Part shown: positions 13,026 to 24,013 of the stretch, piece by piece | Position numbering within the stretch: position 1 is the stretch's first letter | Layout: the number at the start of each line of letters is the position of its first letter | NCBI RefSeq assembly: GCF_020184175.1 | Contig: NC_065531.1 | Location: 23,333,213 to 23,397,212 of the forward strand | Direction of reading: 5' to 3' | Source: Aphis gossypii | Taxonomy: Eukaryota; Arthropoda; Insecta; Hemiptera; Aphididae | Length of the DNA stretch: 64,000 nucleotides | Program-made: the position numbers and the translations under genes | Notes under the pieces: generated by a model | The model's input: only the letters and a program-made list of their open reading frames with translations | Database searches by the model: none | Told to the model about the DNA's origin: nothing

Positions 13026-13330
13026 GCTATAGTTATCACTGGGAGCGCTAGAGGAGATATAGTTTTAATCCCAAGAATTAAAAAATTCCAACTGATTATC
13101 CCTTTGAATTAAAAGGAATACAATTCCCTCTCAAAGTTTGCTTTGTTATAACTATTAATAAGTCTCAAGGACAATCATTGAGCATGACAGGGATTGACTT
13201 GAGAGAAGAATGTTTTTCACATGGACAGTTCTATATCACATGTTCTAGAGTAAGCTCTGCCAGTAGTTTGGTTATTTTAGCCCCAAAAGGCAGTACCAAA
13301 AATACTGTTTATAAAGAGTTATTGAGATGA
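13026..13330 (+). pseudogene. Helitron PIF1-like helicase, C-terminal remnant
   Basis: The frame 13091-13330 (80 codons, TGA at 13328-13330) contains VCFVITINKSQGQSLSMTGI, then CFSHGQFYITCSRVSS, then LVILAPKGSTKNTVYKELL. This is the conserved end of the Helitron PIF1-type helicase, where TINKSQGQS and the CSR(V/A) motif act in ATP hydrolysis. An upstream piece in another frame (ITGSARGDIVLIPRIKKFQ, about 13036-13092) joins it through one frameshift. Everything N-terminal is lost or unrecognisable. It is non-functional. Confidence 0.75.
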
Positions 13331-13519
13331 ATAAAATATTTCAATATAAATATATTTTTTTTTTTGGTTTTTATAACACCATAATGTTAAGTATTTTTTG
13401 CCGACAAATTACAATATTACAATACATGGGCAACCAAGGATCAACATAACATCTAAAAGCAGACTGTAATAAATATAAAAACTGATAAAATAAAAGTTAT
13501 AGTAAGTAACACAAAAAAA

Positions 13520-13990
13520 TGTACAAGGGCAAAGCCGGGTTATTCAAGATTTTTGAGAATCAAAACCTAGGTTAGGATTATGTATTAATTGATTATATTA
13601 ATCTACCGTATTATGTCAAACTTAGTATAACTTTGATACCTTATTAGAGTTAAATCATACACTTACGTACAAATACCACTAGGTCCGCGATCTACCGCAG
13701 GTAGATTGCCTACTTGATAATATACTGCTGTGAATCAGAATTTTTATTCCGGGCAACAGAAAACTTAAGATAAATCTAGAACATCATCCATCGAATATTA
13801 AATAACGTATTGAACAAAGTCTGAGTCATAAGGAATTGGCATTTTTAACGGACAACGAAGTGCAAAACATGAAGTAAGCAATACGAAGTCTGCCGGGTCA
13901 GCTATTATTATTATTAATATAATATAAAAAAAATCTCGGTTTTCACCTGAGGTGACTTTTGCGCGGGCAACGCCGGGTGGGACAGCTAAA
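13520..13990 (+). mobile_element. Helitron 3' termini, tandem
   Basis: A degenerate hairpin (GGGCAAAGCCGGGTT, 13528-13542), a TCTGCCGGGTCAGCTA end (13890-13904) and a better one (GCGGGCAACGCCGGGTGGGACAGCT, about 13961-13986) occur in order. Helitrons end with a GC-rich hairpin then CTRR, and these fit loosely. They suggest two or three partial copies stacked here. Confidence 0.45.
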
Positions 13991-14358
13991 ATTTACGATG
14001 GAATTTTTGTTTATAAATAGTTGCTGTAACAACCTGATTTAAATGGTGATACATTTACATTTAGTCATTTTTGTCCCAAGTGGAAAAACAACCAATGTAG
14101 TATTATATAAGGAGGTGCTTCAATAATAATATAAAAATATAATAATATTCACGGCCTATAAGTATATATGTTATCAATGAATTTACAAGTGCTATGTTTA
14201 TAGCAAAACATACGCATACACATTACACACACAAAATTAAATTATGAATTCGACGTAATATTAGCACTATCAATACGATTAAATTAAAAACTCACACGGT
14301 ATACGAAAATGCAAAAAAAGAAAGTAACACACGGGCAACGCCGTGTCGGATCAGCTGG
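13987..14358 (+). mobile_element. Second Helitron relic with 3' hairpin end
   Basis: The AATTTACGATGGAATTTTTG segment at 13989 and the 'TTGCTGTAACAACCTGATTTA' step repeat the leader of the first copy (12357-12420). At about 14067-14125 a second helicase tail is readable (LVIFVPSGKTTNVVLYKEVLQ then TAA), independent of the one at 13330. The 3' end is the hairpin CACGGGCAACGCCGTG followed by TCGGATCAGCTGG, ending at 14358 before a T. That agrees with Helitron termination at CTRR. Confidence 0.55.
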
Positions 14359-14474
14359 TTAATGTATAATTTGAAGTTAGAAAGTTACAAGGGTATAAAT
14401 TATTTTTATATACTTATTACTTATACAAATAAATATGTAATACAATTTACTTATACCTACTATAGTACTATACC

Positions 14475-14736
14475 CAGTGACGTATTTACAAAGGGGGTTC
14501 GAGTTCAACCCCCCCCAGAACAAAAAAAAAATTACTTAATGTTAAATAAATATTTTATTACGGGTTTTTTAATAATATAACGATGTAGATAGACGTAGAC
14601 TATCTATATAATTATCTAAGACAGGTTAGTTGGGTTATTTTGGTGTGGAGTATCTTAATTGTAATTAGAGTTACCCCGATTAGGTTTTTAAAATTTGAAA
14701 CCCCCTCCCCAAGAAATTATTGAAAATACGCCACTG
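14475..14736. mobile_element. hAT-type MITE with 8-bp duplication
   Basis: The ends are CAGTGACGTATTTACAAAGG and, inverted, CAGTGGCGTATTTTCAATAA. The flanks ACTATACC (14467-14474) and ACTATTCC (14737-14744) match at 7 of 8 positions, the hAT duplication length. Inner C/G runs (CCCCCCC near 14509, CCCCCTCCCC near 14701) also mirror each other. There is no transposase. The frame at 14362-14580 is fortuitous. Confidence 0.65.
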
Positions 14737-14744
14737 ACTATTCC

Positions 14745-15750
14745 TATACTATTTGCTATATTTTAATTGATTATGGTGTTTATGTTTGGTAGTATTTATC
14801 TTTAATAATTTAATATTCATAAAAGTAGTTACTTTATTAAATTATATGTTATTAATTTATGGTAAATAAACCATAGTAGTTACCTATTCTATTGTAAAAA
14901 ATATTTTTAAAATTACCAATTTTATTTAAATTCATTAATTTACGGGTCTCATTTTTATTTACTATACTCATAAGTTATTTGAACTCTAAATAATATAGCT
15001 AATAGCCATGTATACAGTAGGTATATACTTATAAAAATAAATAGTAAATTTTAAATAATAGTACTCAATAATTTTTTACTATACAATTAGAAATAATGTA
15101 TATGGATTTATATTTTAAATGAGCTTTATAACACTTAAAATTTTAAATAAAAAATAATGTACCTGTATTGTAAAGGTTCAGTTAAATTTTAATTATTACA
15201 ATGTTTCAATATATTATACAGCATACACCCAGAATGGTTTAAACCTTAGGTTAGGTTTGTATTTTAATTACTAAAATAAAAAATAATAAAAATAGGTTTT
15301 CTGTAGAAAGAATAATAATCTATTATTATATAGATGATGGCATAATGTTCTTAAAAACTATAACTTTGTTTATTTTCATTTTATTGTTAAGAGTGTAGAG
15401 ACTAAAGGGGGTCATACTTTGTTATTCGAATGTTAAAGCATAACAGGAATGTATTACATTCAATTAAATAGTCATTGTTTATTAAAATATTAACACAGCA
15501 GTTAAATGTAATTTAATACACTAATAAATATTTTGTAACTTCAAAATAACAATTAATATAATATAATTACAATATCATTGTTAATGCAATGATATTATTT
15601 TTCATAATTCCCCTACTAAAGACATTATTTCTATACACCACCTGCACAGAGAGTGCGTGATAAATTAATGATATGCAATGGCCAATGATATGTCTTGTTA
15701 TGCAATATTATTTTGACTAGGAGTAATAATTATTTCTATTTACTGTAATG
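14745..15750. other. AT-rich intergenic DNA, no gene seen
   Basis: No feature was recognised on either strand. Confidence 0.5.
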
Positions 15751-15753
15751 TAA

Positions 15754-16115
15754 GGCTGGGGCTATACACGGCGTTTTCCGCCGCGTTTCCCGTTGGATTA
15801 GCTACCTATACAAGGCGTATCCGTCGAGCGTATTCCGCCGCGGATATCTGTACAATATCTAAAAAATTATGGTGCAAACGCGACGTTTTCCGTCACCAGT
15901 ATAGCCCATCCTAATTTAAAACAATGTAAAATTAGGAATTTGCGTTTTTATTACTTCGCCGTTCGTCCGCCAAAACGCAAGCCGGCCGGCGTTTTCCGCC
16001 GCGGATTAAAACGCGGCGTATTACGTCCGTTGTGTATATAGCTACTCCGATATAAACCAACGCATTTTCGGTTCGACGGGAAACGCGGCGGAAAACGCCG
16101 TGTATAGCCCCAGCC
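15754..16115. mobile_element. GC-rich MITE with 40-bp perfect inverted ends and TAA duplication
   Basis: 15754-15793 (beginning GGCTGGGGCTATACACGGCG) is the exact reverse complement of 16076-16115. TAA flanks both sides (15751-15753, 16116-16118). The interior is crowded with CCGCCGCG/CGCGGCGG words that can pair with each other. A 3-bp TAA/TWA target with long inverted ends is typical of PIF/Harbinger-derived MITEs. That assignment is inference because no transposase is present. Confidence 0.75.
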
Positions 16116-16118
16116 TAA

Positions 16119-17016
16119 AATGATTAGAATGTGTTCAGCGTTTTTGTTGACTTATTCATTCGAATCCATTATGGATTTCCCTATTTTAACACCCGTTTTT
16201 TTTCTATACCCATGACAACAAAATCTCTTTTCCACTCATGTGTAACAACAATCACTTGATTTTACTTTTAGAATTGTATAACATCAAAATATTAACACCA
16301 TTAACAGTAATAAAAATAACTATGATTGAAAAGGAATGTAAGTGAAAATAGAAAAACTGATTTATACTTAATACAATGTTGCTTGAACGTAAAAACTTTT
16401 TGAGTGAAACTTTAAATGCAAAGATACCATTAGTACGCAATGTATACAATTTAAAGCAATGAAGTTAACGTGAATTATACTAAGTTATTGGGATGAAAAA
16501 AATAAAATAAAATAGTCAATTGCTATTTTGGATTTTTATGTTTATTAGTGCAATAACTTATGATGAGTCTCAGTAATTACTAATTAGTAACTCAACTATT
16601 TTGTACTAACCGCTAGGTACCTCAATATCTCTAGACACTAATCAGTAATTACTATATAATAAGTCAAGAGTATAAATACAATATATTTAATCAATAATCA
16701 TGTTAATATTATAAATATTAAATTAATACATTAAATACCTACATAATATTCGTTTAAATATACTGTTATACCTTTTATAGTGATTAGTTGTTATACATAA
16801 GTTAAATTGGACATTTTTCTGTATTTTATACGAGTATAATATGACTCATTGACTCATACTCGTGGTATAAACTATATATATCATAATCATACAATATATA
16901 CATAAAGAGAATTATTGTAAGTTTACATTTTATAAATTCTAAGTACAGATATTCCTATCTCGGTGAAGGTATTGCATTTTAATAATAATACTCTCATTTT
17001 ATATTCCTGTATATTA
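16119..17016. other. AT-rich intergenic DNA, no gene seen
   Basis: No feature was recognised. The frame at 16252-16449 on the minus strand has no family resemblance. Confidence 0.5.
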
Positions 17017-17024
17017 CAATATAG

Positions 17025-17242
17025 CGTTTCTTAAACTCTAACATGCAGCCCTCTGCAGAGGGTTCTCTAAATGTCGAGGTTCTGCGGGCTCTCTCAAATG
17101 CACAATCTGATACAATATAACGTGATATGTTTTTAAAAAGGTATTTGAAAGAGAACTGGTAAAAGGAGGGGGTCCACGATTTCAAAAAATCTTTCATCAG
17201 GGATTCGTGATGGCGTAATCCACATAAGTTCAAGAACCACTG
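17025..17242. mobile_element. hAT-type MITE, decayed left end
   Basis: The right end read inward is CAGTGGTTCTTGAACTTATG, the classic hAT terminus. The left end is a worn version, CGTTTCTTAAACTCTAACAT. The flanks CAATATAG (17017-17024) and TAATATAG (17243-17250) agree at 7 of 8 positions. The minus-strand frame at 16994-17233 covers it and is not a gene. Confidence 0.6.
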
Positions 17243-17562
17243 TAATATAGTATATACTAAATGTATATACTTATCCAGCTAAGTATTATGTAATATTATA
17301 ATGTATACTTTTTATGTCCAGCACAAGAATTAATGAAGGGAATGCAGTCCGGTGCAATTGAATTGGCTCCCCAATACAGGTAGTCAATATTTTACCCTAA
17401 ATAAGTACCTTTGAATTGGCTCCCAAAAATTTACTATTGAATTGGCTCCTTATCGTTTTTTTCAAAAATGTATTGGTTACCAAAATGTTAATAATTTAAA
17501 GTACGTAATTCATGATTTGTACATTTTACATCGTTACAAAAAATTAAATAAAAAAAAAAAAA

Positions 17563-17870
17563 CAGACGATATTTTACTTAATTGCGTCATTATAAAATGT
17601 ATGTATATTATAAAAATTAAAAATTCAATTAAAAAATTAAAAATAAACAGACAATATTATACTAAAGTGTGTCATTATAAAACTTATGTATATTATAAAA
17701 ATTTAAAATTCAATTAAAAAATTAAAAATAAACAGACAATATTATACTAAAGTGTGTCATTATAAAATTTATGTATATTATAAAAATTCAAAATTCAATT
17801 AAAAAATTAAAAAAACAGACAATATTTTACTAAAGTGTGTCATTATAAAATGTATGTAGGTATAAAAATT
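17563..17870. repeat. Tandem repeat, about 85-bp unit, four copies
   Basis: Units start with CAGACRATATT at 17563, 17648, 17733 and 17816 (periods 85, 85, 83) and include GTCATTATAAAA and ATTCAATTAAAAAATTAAAA. The array lies inside the Mutator-like element, just 3' of the transposase stop. The plus frame at 17442-17717 is a translation of the array, not a gene. Confidence 0.8.
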
Positions 17871-17913
17871 AATAATAATAAAAATAATAAAAAATAATAA
17901 AAATATTATATTA

Positions 17914-19306
17914 CTAGACTATTTTTCGGGGTCTATACTTATTGGCCATTATTTTTATGTATTGAAACCTTGAACTTACACCAGTATCATATTTACTAAA
18001 TTCATTTTCTAAAAATTTTATTTTCTCTCTAATTTCTTTCCTGTGTGGTTTTGTTGTATTTGAACTTCTTATAATAATTCTTGTATCAGATTGAATACTT
18101 AATAATATATTTAGGAAGTTGAATATATTTGGATGTGGAGAATAAAATTGTGAATTAAATTTAGAATGAAACGATTCGCAAGAGTTAGTTGTTCGGTGAA
18201 TACTATTGCTTTTTTCTGCCCAAATTTCTGGTGGAAATGTTGAATCATTCGCAATATAATTTTCTACTAAATAGTCATTGAATTTTGTAAGTTTTTCATT
18301 CATAGGTAGTATTTCAGCTAATTCATCAGAAAAGCAATCCCCAACTGACTGTGGATCTAGGAATGGAAATCCAAATATATACGTTAAATATTGTCCTATT
18401 TCTGTATTTTGTACGTATTCCGATGAAAGACCAAACTTTTGAATTGCTCTGTACCAAGATTGTCCCAGATGAAATCGACAACCACGAACTTTAGTCAATG
18501 GCCAAACATCATTTATTGCATTATGTATAGCTATTTCAAAATCAACATAAATGCTTTCTAAATTAAACACATTATTGTAAGTTAAACAATAATTATCAAT
18601 AATTCGAAAAAATATCGACATATGATTCTTGTTTTTTGTCTTTCAGTAAAGTGAAAACTAAAGGTACATAATGATTGTTTTTTAATACATGAATTGTGAA
18701 AAATTGGTAAAAAAATTGTGCACAGTAAGAAAATGTTCCATCAACGTAAAATGTAGTTGATTGACTTAGAAATTTTAAATTTTCATCCGTACTAAATAAT
18801 AAAATCCCTTTTTCCGCATTATTAACTTATAAAAATGTATTACCTTCATACGTTTTTACGTCCATGTCTTTCAAAATATCATGCACCTCTTGACTACTAC
18901 GAGGCAAATTTGGTCGTAAAGATGCTCGAGCTTGAAATATATTGTGTTTTATATATGTCACATCTTTAGTTGTAATTGCGTTCGTATTATTCTCCCTTAA
19001 ATATGAATGTAATAATTTCGAAGGGCGTTCACACATATTTTCAGTGGCCTTACGTTTCAAGTTATTGCTTATTATTTGACGTTCAATTTTATTTTCTTCG
19101 TCCGCATTGTGGTTATGTTCTAAATTGCATGATGTCCACACGATATCGTGATTTTCCAATACTTTTAAATTGGCAGTACATCCTCTTTTAGTACATTTAT
19201 ACCGATGTTGGCCATTTTGGAGGAGTTTATGAAAACTAAACTTGAATTTATTAACTATAAAAATTAATTTTCCTTTTTCACTTAACATTTTCTCAGCAGA
19301 ATTCAT
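17914..19306 (-). pseudogene. FLYWCH zinc-finger / MULE-domain transposase, one stop and one frameshift
   Basis: This is the transposase of the surrounding element. The N-terminal part (19306-18830, 159 aa, start MNSAEKMLSEKGK) contains a FLYWCH zinc finger. Its pattern is FSFHK, later YKCTKRGC and finally NLEHNHN, which supplies the Cys2-His2 ligands. After an in-frame TAA at 18827-18829 the same frame continues with the MULE core: TTFYVDGTFSYCAQFFYQFF (first catalytic Asp in YVDGTF) and NNHYVPLVFTLLKDKKQESY. At a run of six A (18607-18612, plus strand) one extra base shifts the frame. The rest (18621-17914) holds VDFEIAIHNAINDVWP (second Asp) and RGCRFHLGQSWYRAIQ, the conserved MULE GC-x-FH segment, and ends RPRKIV. 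The intact protein would be about 460 aa. The extra base lies in a homopolymer, so it could be a sequencing error. The TAA would remain. Confidence 0.85.
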
Positions 19307-19704
19307 TTTTACACACTCGCGTGAACACAGCGTATCTACTATTAAAGTTTAATATATTGCTGTCGTGGTCATCAAATATTAACGATAAAATAAAAGTAGT
19401 CAATGATAATCGATTATTATAGTAGATTACGACGATGAGACGATAAGATTAAATTCAATAAACTTGTAGTATAAATAGTATAGGTATATCCAGCGGTAGA
19501 TTTTATTATTTGAGTGCAAACTAACAGGCTATATTAGGTTGACGTCGTAAAAGTAAACGCCTATAATATGAGAACCCCTGGTTAAAAAATAATATTTAAC
19601 AATTTAAGGAGCCAATTCAAATATACATTTTTCAGGAGCCAATTCAAGGATCGAATTTATGTTTACCCAAATTTGGGAGCCAATTCAATGGTAGCCATGC
19701 AGTC

Positions 19705-20480
19705 ATTCGGTACAAATGTTGTTTATTTAATGGTTTAAATTAGGTAGGGTTAAACTCAACCTCAACATGTACCTACGACCTACCTTTGATATTGTTTTTT
19801 TTGTTTGTTTACACATATCGTTACTATAGGCGAGCCATTACAGAAATTCCATCGGCTTTGTTCAAAATGCAAAATCGGCTAATAAATACGTATTTATAAA
19901 ACTCATAATTCCTAAAATGTATATGTACCTATTGGCTATTAATAGTTAACACTATGTCACTATAGCATAATATGCAGTATACGTAATGATATAAATATTA
20001 TTGTTGATACAAGAGTTACGGTGCGGAAAAGCAATTGTTTATGACCAGTGACCGCAATTTACATACCAATTAGTTGTAATGACCGACTGGTGTTAAACAT
20101 TATATTGGTACCTAAACCTAGGGAGTAGTAGGTATAAAATAATATAATAAATATTGATTAAATATCTTTTTGTAGACAATTATTTATCATAAACTCAAAC
20201 CTCATATTGACAATGTTGTACCTACTTAGATACCTACTTTGGTATAAATTCAGTCTAGTTCCCACGCGATTTTTTTCGATTTTATTTTCACTAAAATGTG
20301 TATTTTTAAACACTGAATACATAATTCTAATTCCAAAATTCCCGAAAATCTTTATTTTAGAATTTATATCTTACCAAAGTTTATAAAGTTAATACCTATT
20401 AAAAAAATAATATAATATAGTGTCGCACATATTAATATAAATATACAAATTTATATGTAGGACGAAAACAGTAAAAAATA
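19705..20480. other. AT-rich intergenic DNA, no gene seen
   Basis: No feature was recognised. Confidence 0.5.
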
Positions 20481-20669
20481 GTGCACTAACCAGTACTCCG
20501 AACTTAAGGGTCCCAGGGCATCAATGCAGCTACTAAAGAAGGTACCTTTATTGGTACTTGGCCTAGGTCCTGAGACCTGGGCCCCGGAAAGATAAAAGCC
20601 GCTACTCGCTTGACAGCTGCCTAGTTTGCCTAGACGGATGTTCGGCACTAGTAATAGCTAGTGTTTGAC
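20481..20669. mobile_element. Possible CACTA-ended short element
   Basis: A GC-richer segment starts GCACTAACCAGTACTCCGAAC and ends, read inward, CACTAGCTATTACTAGTGCC then GAAC. Both tips begin CACTA and share the CCGAAC block. No matching target duplication is visible, so the assignment to CACTA/EnSpm-type elements is weak. The minus frame 20451-20648 runs through it and has no recognised homologue. Confidence 0.3.
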
Positions 20670-21300
20670 TAAAATGGGTAGTGAATTATTATGCTGGATT
20701 AAAAGTAAACTAATGCAATAATAAATTATAAAAATAAGTAATAACTCGTATTTTAGTGCTTAAGTTTGATTATCATTTGTATTTCATTAAATTATTAGAA
20801 TGCCTGTTTATATGTACAAGCCTTTGCCCTGCAATATTATGTTTTGAAAAAGCAATTAGCAACCAAACGCCTATTATTAGAAGCCTGATCGTTGTTAACA
20901 ATAATGACGATTGACGATACGAATTATTTTCAATCATATACATAATTAGCAGTAACTCGCCTATAGACTACGGCATCAACCATAATATTTCCAAATTCTT
21001 AATAAATCGATATTCAGATATTCAATAATTCATTATTATATTTATTTTATAATAAAGTAGGTATGGCATTTTCAATAAGTGTATTCTGTAATATGCTGTC
21101 ATATACGTACGAGATTAATACATTATTAAACTTATTGGTAATTTATAATTAATGACTTTCAAAAGGTACCACAGAACTGATAATGTTTTATTTTCGTATT
21201 AAATATTAGGTACTATTTGAGGATTACTATGTTAGTGCCTACATAGTACATGCGTACTCCAGATCACTATAGTTTTTGTTATAGTTACGACAACATATCA
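20670..21300. other. AT-rich intergenic DNA, no gene seen
   Basis: No feature was recognised. Confidence 0.5.
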
Positions 21301-21307
21301 TTTTAAA

Positions 21308-22571
21308 ATGTTATTAGTTAATTTTATTGAGTTATATATGATATTTTGGAACATAAAACCAATGACCCCCGTATCAATAATTGTAGTAAAAAAATTGCAA
21401 TCGTGGAATTTGTTGGTCCGTTACGGTGTATTAAAATGTAAAAATGGTCATTATTTAAAATTATACACTGATGCGCGTTCTTTAGACAGGTTTGGTTGGA
21501 GATGTAGGGCACCTATAAAAAAACAAAAAACAAATGCGACTATTATCAATCGATTCGCTTAAATACATTTTTTCATAAATCACATTTATCATATCAAATA
21601 GTATCGTTTGCAATATTAGTGGTTAGAAAATGTGTCATTTATTGTAAAACAAATTAAAATTGCTCAACATACTGTTATAGCCTATAGACTGGTCATAATT
21701 TTATAGAGAAGTCGTCAAGGCTATGATTACGAACCATAATAATATAAGTAAGTTTAAAATTACCAATCTTAGGATTTTTTTAACTTTATTAAATTAATTA
21801 ATTCATATCACAGGTAGAGTCGGTCAAGTTGTCGAAATTTACGAGTCCAAATTTGGTCGAAGAAAACATAACCGCGGTCCGCGGGTATTGTGTAGATGGG
21901 CAATGGATTTTTGGTAGAGTTCAGCGAGAAACTGGAGCTTGTTTTTTTAAAACCCGTAGACAAGCGAGATAAAGATTTAAACTACCATTTAACAGCAATC
22001 AATGATTGGATCTTGTCAGAGACTACAATTATCAGCGATTGTTGGAAGGTAGAGTTAAATACCTTAATACATTTAGTTATTACCCTGTGACCTACTTGCG
22101 GTAGTTTTGCATACCAAGTCGAGGGATATTTTCGATTTGTGCAAAGCGGAGCGACGAGTGCCGCCGACACACGCGCAATCACTACCTAGGGATATTGACA
22201 TATTGTGGTATCGAGTTATAATATTGTGTTAATTTGTTTATTAGAGTTATCGATGTTTGGAAGATGAAGGATTTGTTCACTTAACGGTGAATCATTATAT
22301 TCAACTCAAAAATCCGGAAACAGGAGCACACACAAATAATTTTGATAGAATGTCACGCCAAGGTTTCGCTTTCCCAATATTGTCGCAAAAAACAGTTTTA
22401 TAGTGGATATTCTGAAAAGGTGTCGTATACTAAATATTGAACTTTTGACGGAATTTTTTAAACTTGCTGGTGAGCTGTAGATATGACCCAAAATCAATAC
22501 AAGAAAACAATTTATTGTTAAGTGATGATGAAGTGTTTTCTGAAACGGATGGAAATGACGAAGATTTATAA
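21308..22571 (+). pseudogene. Merlin (IS1016 / ISXO2-like) transposase, decayed
   Basis: An N-terminal zinc-ribbon-like piece (21392-21562) reads WNLLVRYGVLKCKNGHYLKL and later DRFGWRCRAPIKK, as in ISXO2-like proteins. From about 21812 the DDE domain starts: GRVGQVVEIYESKFGRRKHN. The family has an Asp where this copy has Tyr (VEI-D-ES), so the first catalytic residue is lost. Three frames are needed to read on: CVDGQWIFGRVQRETGACFF, then VDKRDKDLNYHLTAINDWIL, then TTIISDCWK with the second Asp intact. After TGGAAG at 22047 the text jumps about 195 bp to SYRCLEDEGFVHLTVNHYI and NPETGAHTNN. That gap starts with GT and ends TTTATTAG, so it looks like an intron. The tail is acidic (LLLSDDEVFSETDGNDEDL, TAA at 22569-22571). 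It is non-functional. Confidence 0.75.
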
Positions 22572-24013
22572 TATAATATTCACAAAAAAAAAAAAAATTG
22601 ATTTTAATTTTTTAATCAATTTTTGTGATTTTTAAACAGCAAGTGTGATAATTAAAATCTTTATGCATATTTTCATCCATCATAAAAAACATACAATTAA
22701 AAAAAAAACAAAAGGTAGTTTTTTGATGATTTTATTGTAGATATCACGTATGTTTGAAAAAAAATACTGTTTTACAATTTTTTTTTTTTGGTATAACTTC
22801 AAAAATAATGATTTGCGAACATTTTGGAATTCGACTTTTGCATTTAGTGCTTTAAAACACAGTGGGAACATTGAGAACTCTTAACTGCATTTGTTTCCCT
22901 ACTTTAATTGTGTTTGTAGGTATGTGTTTTTTTTTTAATACTAATAATACGTCTTATACTGCTATACTGGTGCATAACTCGTTATGAATGACATGACGTC
23001 ATGATGGACAGTATGAGTGCAAGACAAATAAAACAGGTATTTACTACAGGAAATGAGGAAAGGGTGCAAAAATTAAATCATACAGTGTCGCGTTTTTTTT
23101 AAAAATACCTACCTTCAGACTTCAGTGTTGTACCTACATTGTAGTCTGCACTCTGCAGTGAATTATTATTAGGAGCTGTAACCAGCATGTAGATACTTAT
23201 AATAAAATATTATATTTTATAACATAATTCGAAAAATGTATTTTATATGGTTTTTAGTTTCTATATATTACGTAATATAAGTATGTAAAACATTATCTAT
23301 CGAAACAACGATTGATAGGTAGGTACCAAACGCAAACAAATAGAATTCAATTCTACTGATTTAATTTATTTAATAAATACATAAATTATATGTAGATCGG
23401 TAAAAACTGAAAACTTAAATATCATTCATAGAAGTAATACCTACTTTATGTCTTCACATAAGTACCTGCCAATATTCATTTTGGTTTTATTTACGTTATG
23501 TTTTAATACTTTTTACTTCTTAATATACAATTACGAGTTACGCAATACGCATAAATAAACATAATATTCAATAAATTATTTCAATCGTTTTCCACAGATA
23601 TACCTATATATTATGTCATTTTTCTACTTCCGGCTAATCACGAGTGAAAAATAAGAGTTTAATATTGTGTAGTGGGAAACACTGGATCCATTATCACTAT
23701 AACCCCTACTCTTCAATTTTGTTTTGTCAGATGTGTCGCTATTACATTTACATTTTGCAAATAATTTTGAAAAAATATATAAATTGATTAAACATTAAAC
23801 TATTAAAGAACTAAAAATTTACCTCTTGTTATAGTTTGTAAAGTATTTCAACATCTTTTCTTATGAATAAAATTTTTATTGAAAAATTTTCGTAGCATTC
23901 GCATCAACAGTTAGGTAGTGCCATGTGGAGACAACTGATCATTTCTTGATTCACAAAATAATCGAGCTTATACATATAAACATATTCATATATATGTATG
24001 ATATTTTTACAAA
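22572..24013. other. AT-rich intergenic DNA upstream of the next gene
   Basis: No coding frame was recognised. Poly(A)/(T) runs occur near 22586 and 22781. Confidence 0.5.

Larger units (their letters stand above)
12205..13330 (+). mobile_element. Decayed Helitron, 5' region to helicase end
   Basis: The 5' part (12210-12370) has the Helitron-style leader: ACGCCCAGACCAAACCGCTG, then GAGACTTGAAATTTTGTACA, then a run ending in GGGTTGCTCAAACGGGG. A retroposon interrupts it at 12459-12664. The coding remnant of the RepHel helicase C terminus follows at about 13000-13330. Between leader and helicase nearly all of the Rep/Hel protein is missing, so this is an internally deleted copy. Confidence 0.6.
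17350..19696 (-). mobile_element. Mutator-like transposon (FLYWCH-MULE) with iterated terminal words
   Basis: The direct repeat ATGCAGTC at 17342-17349 and 19697-19704 bounds a 2,347-bp element. Both ends carry three copies of GGAGCCAATTCA. On the left they are inverted, at 17359-17370, 17412-17423 and 17438-17449. On the right they are at 19608-19619, 19635-19646 and 19676-19687. Offsets from the two tips are similar, so the ends form inverted repeats made of spaced words. Inside on the minus strand is a FLYWCH/MULE transposase (17914-19306). The 8-bp duplication fits Mutator-like elements, which make 8-9 bp duplications. The copy is probably immobile because of a stop and a frameshift, yet it is otherwise nearly whole. 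Confidence 0.8.

Noticed and set aside
18976..19191. 71-residue plus-strand frame
   Set aside because: Antisense of the FLYWCH zinc-finger region of the transposase.
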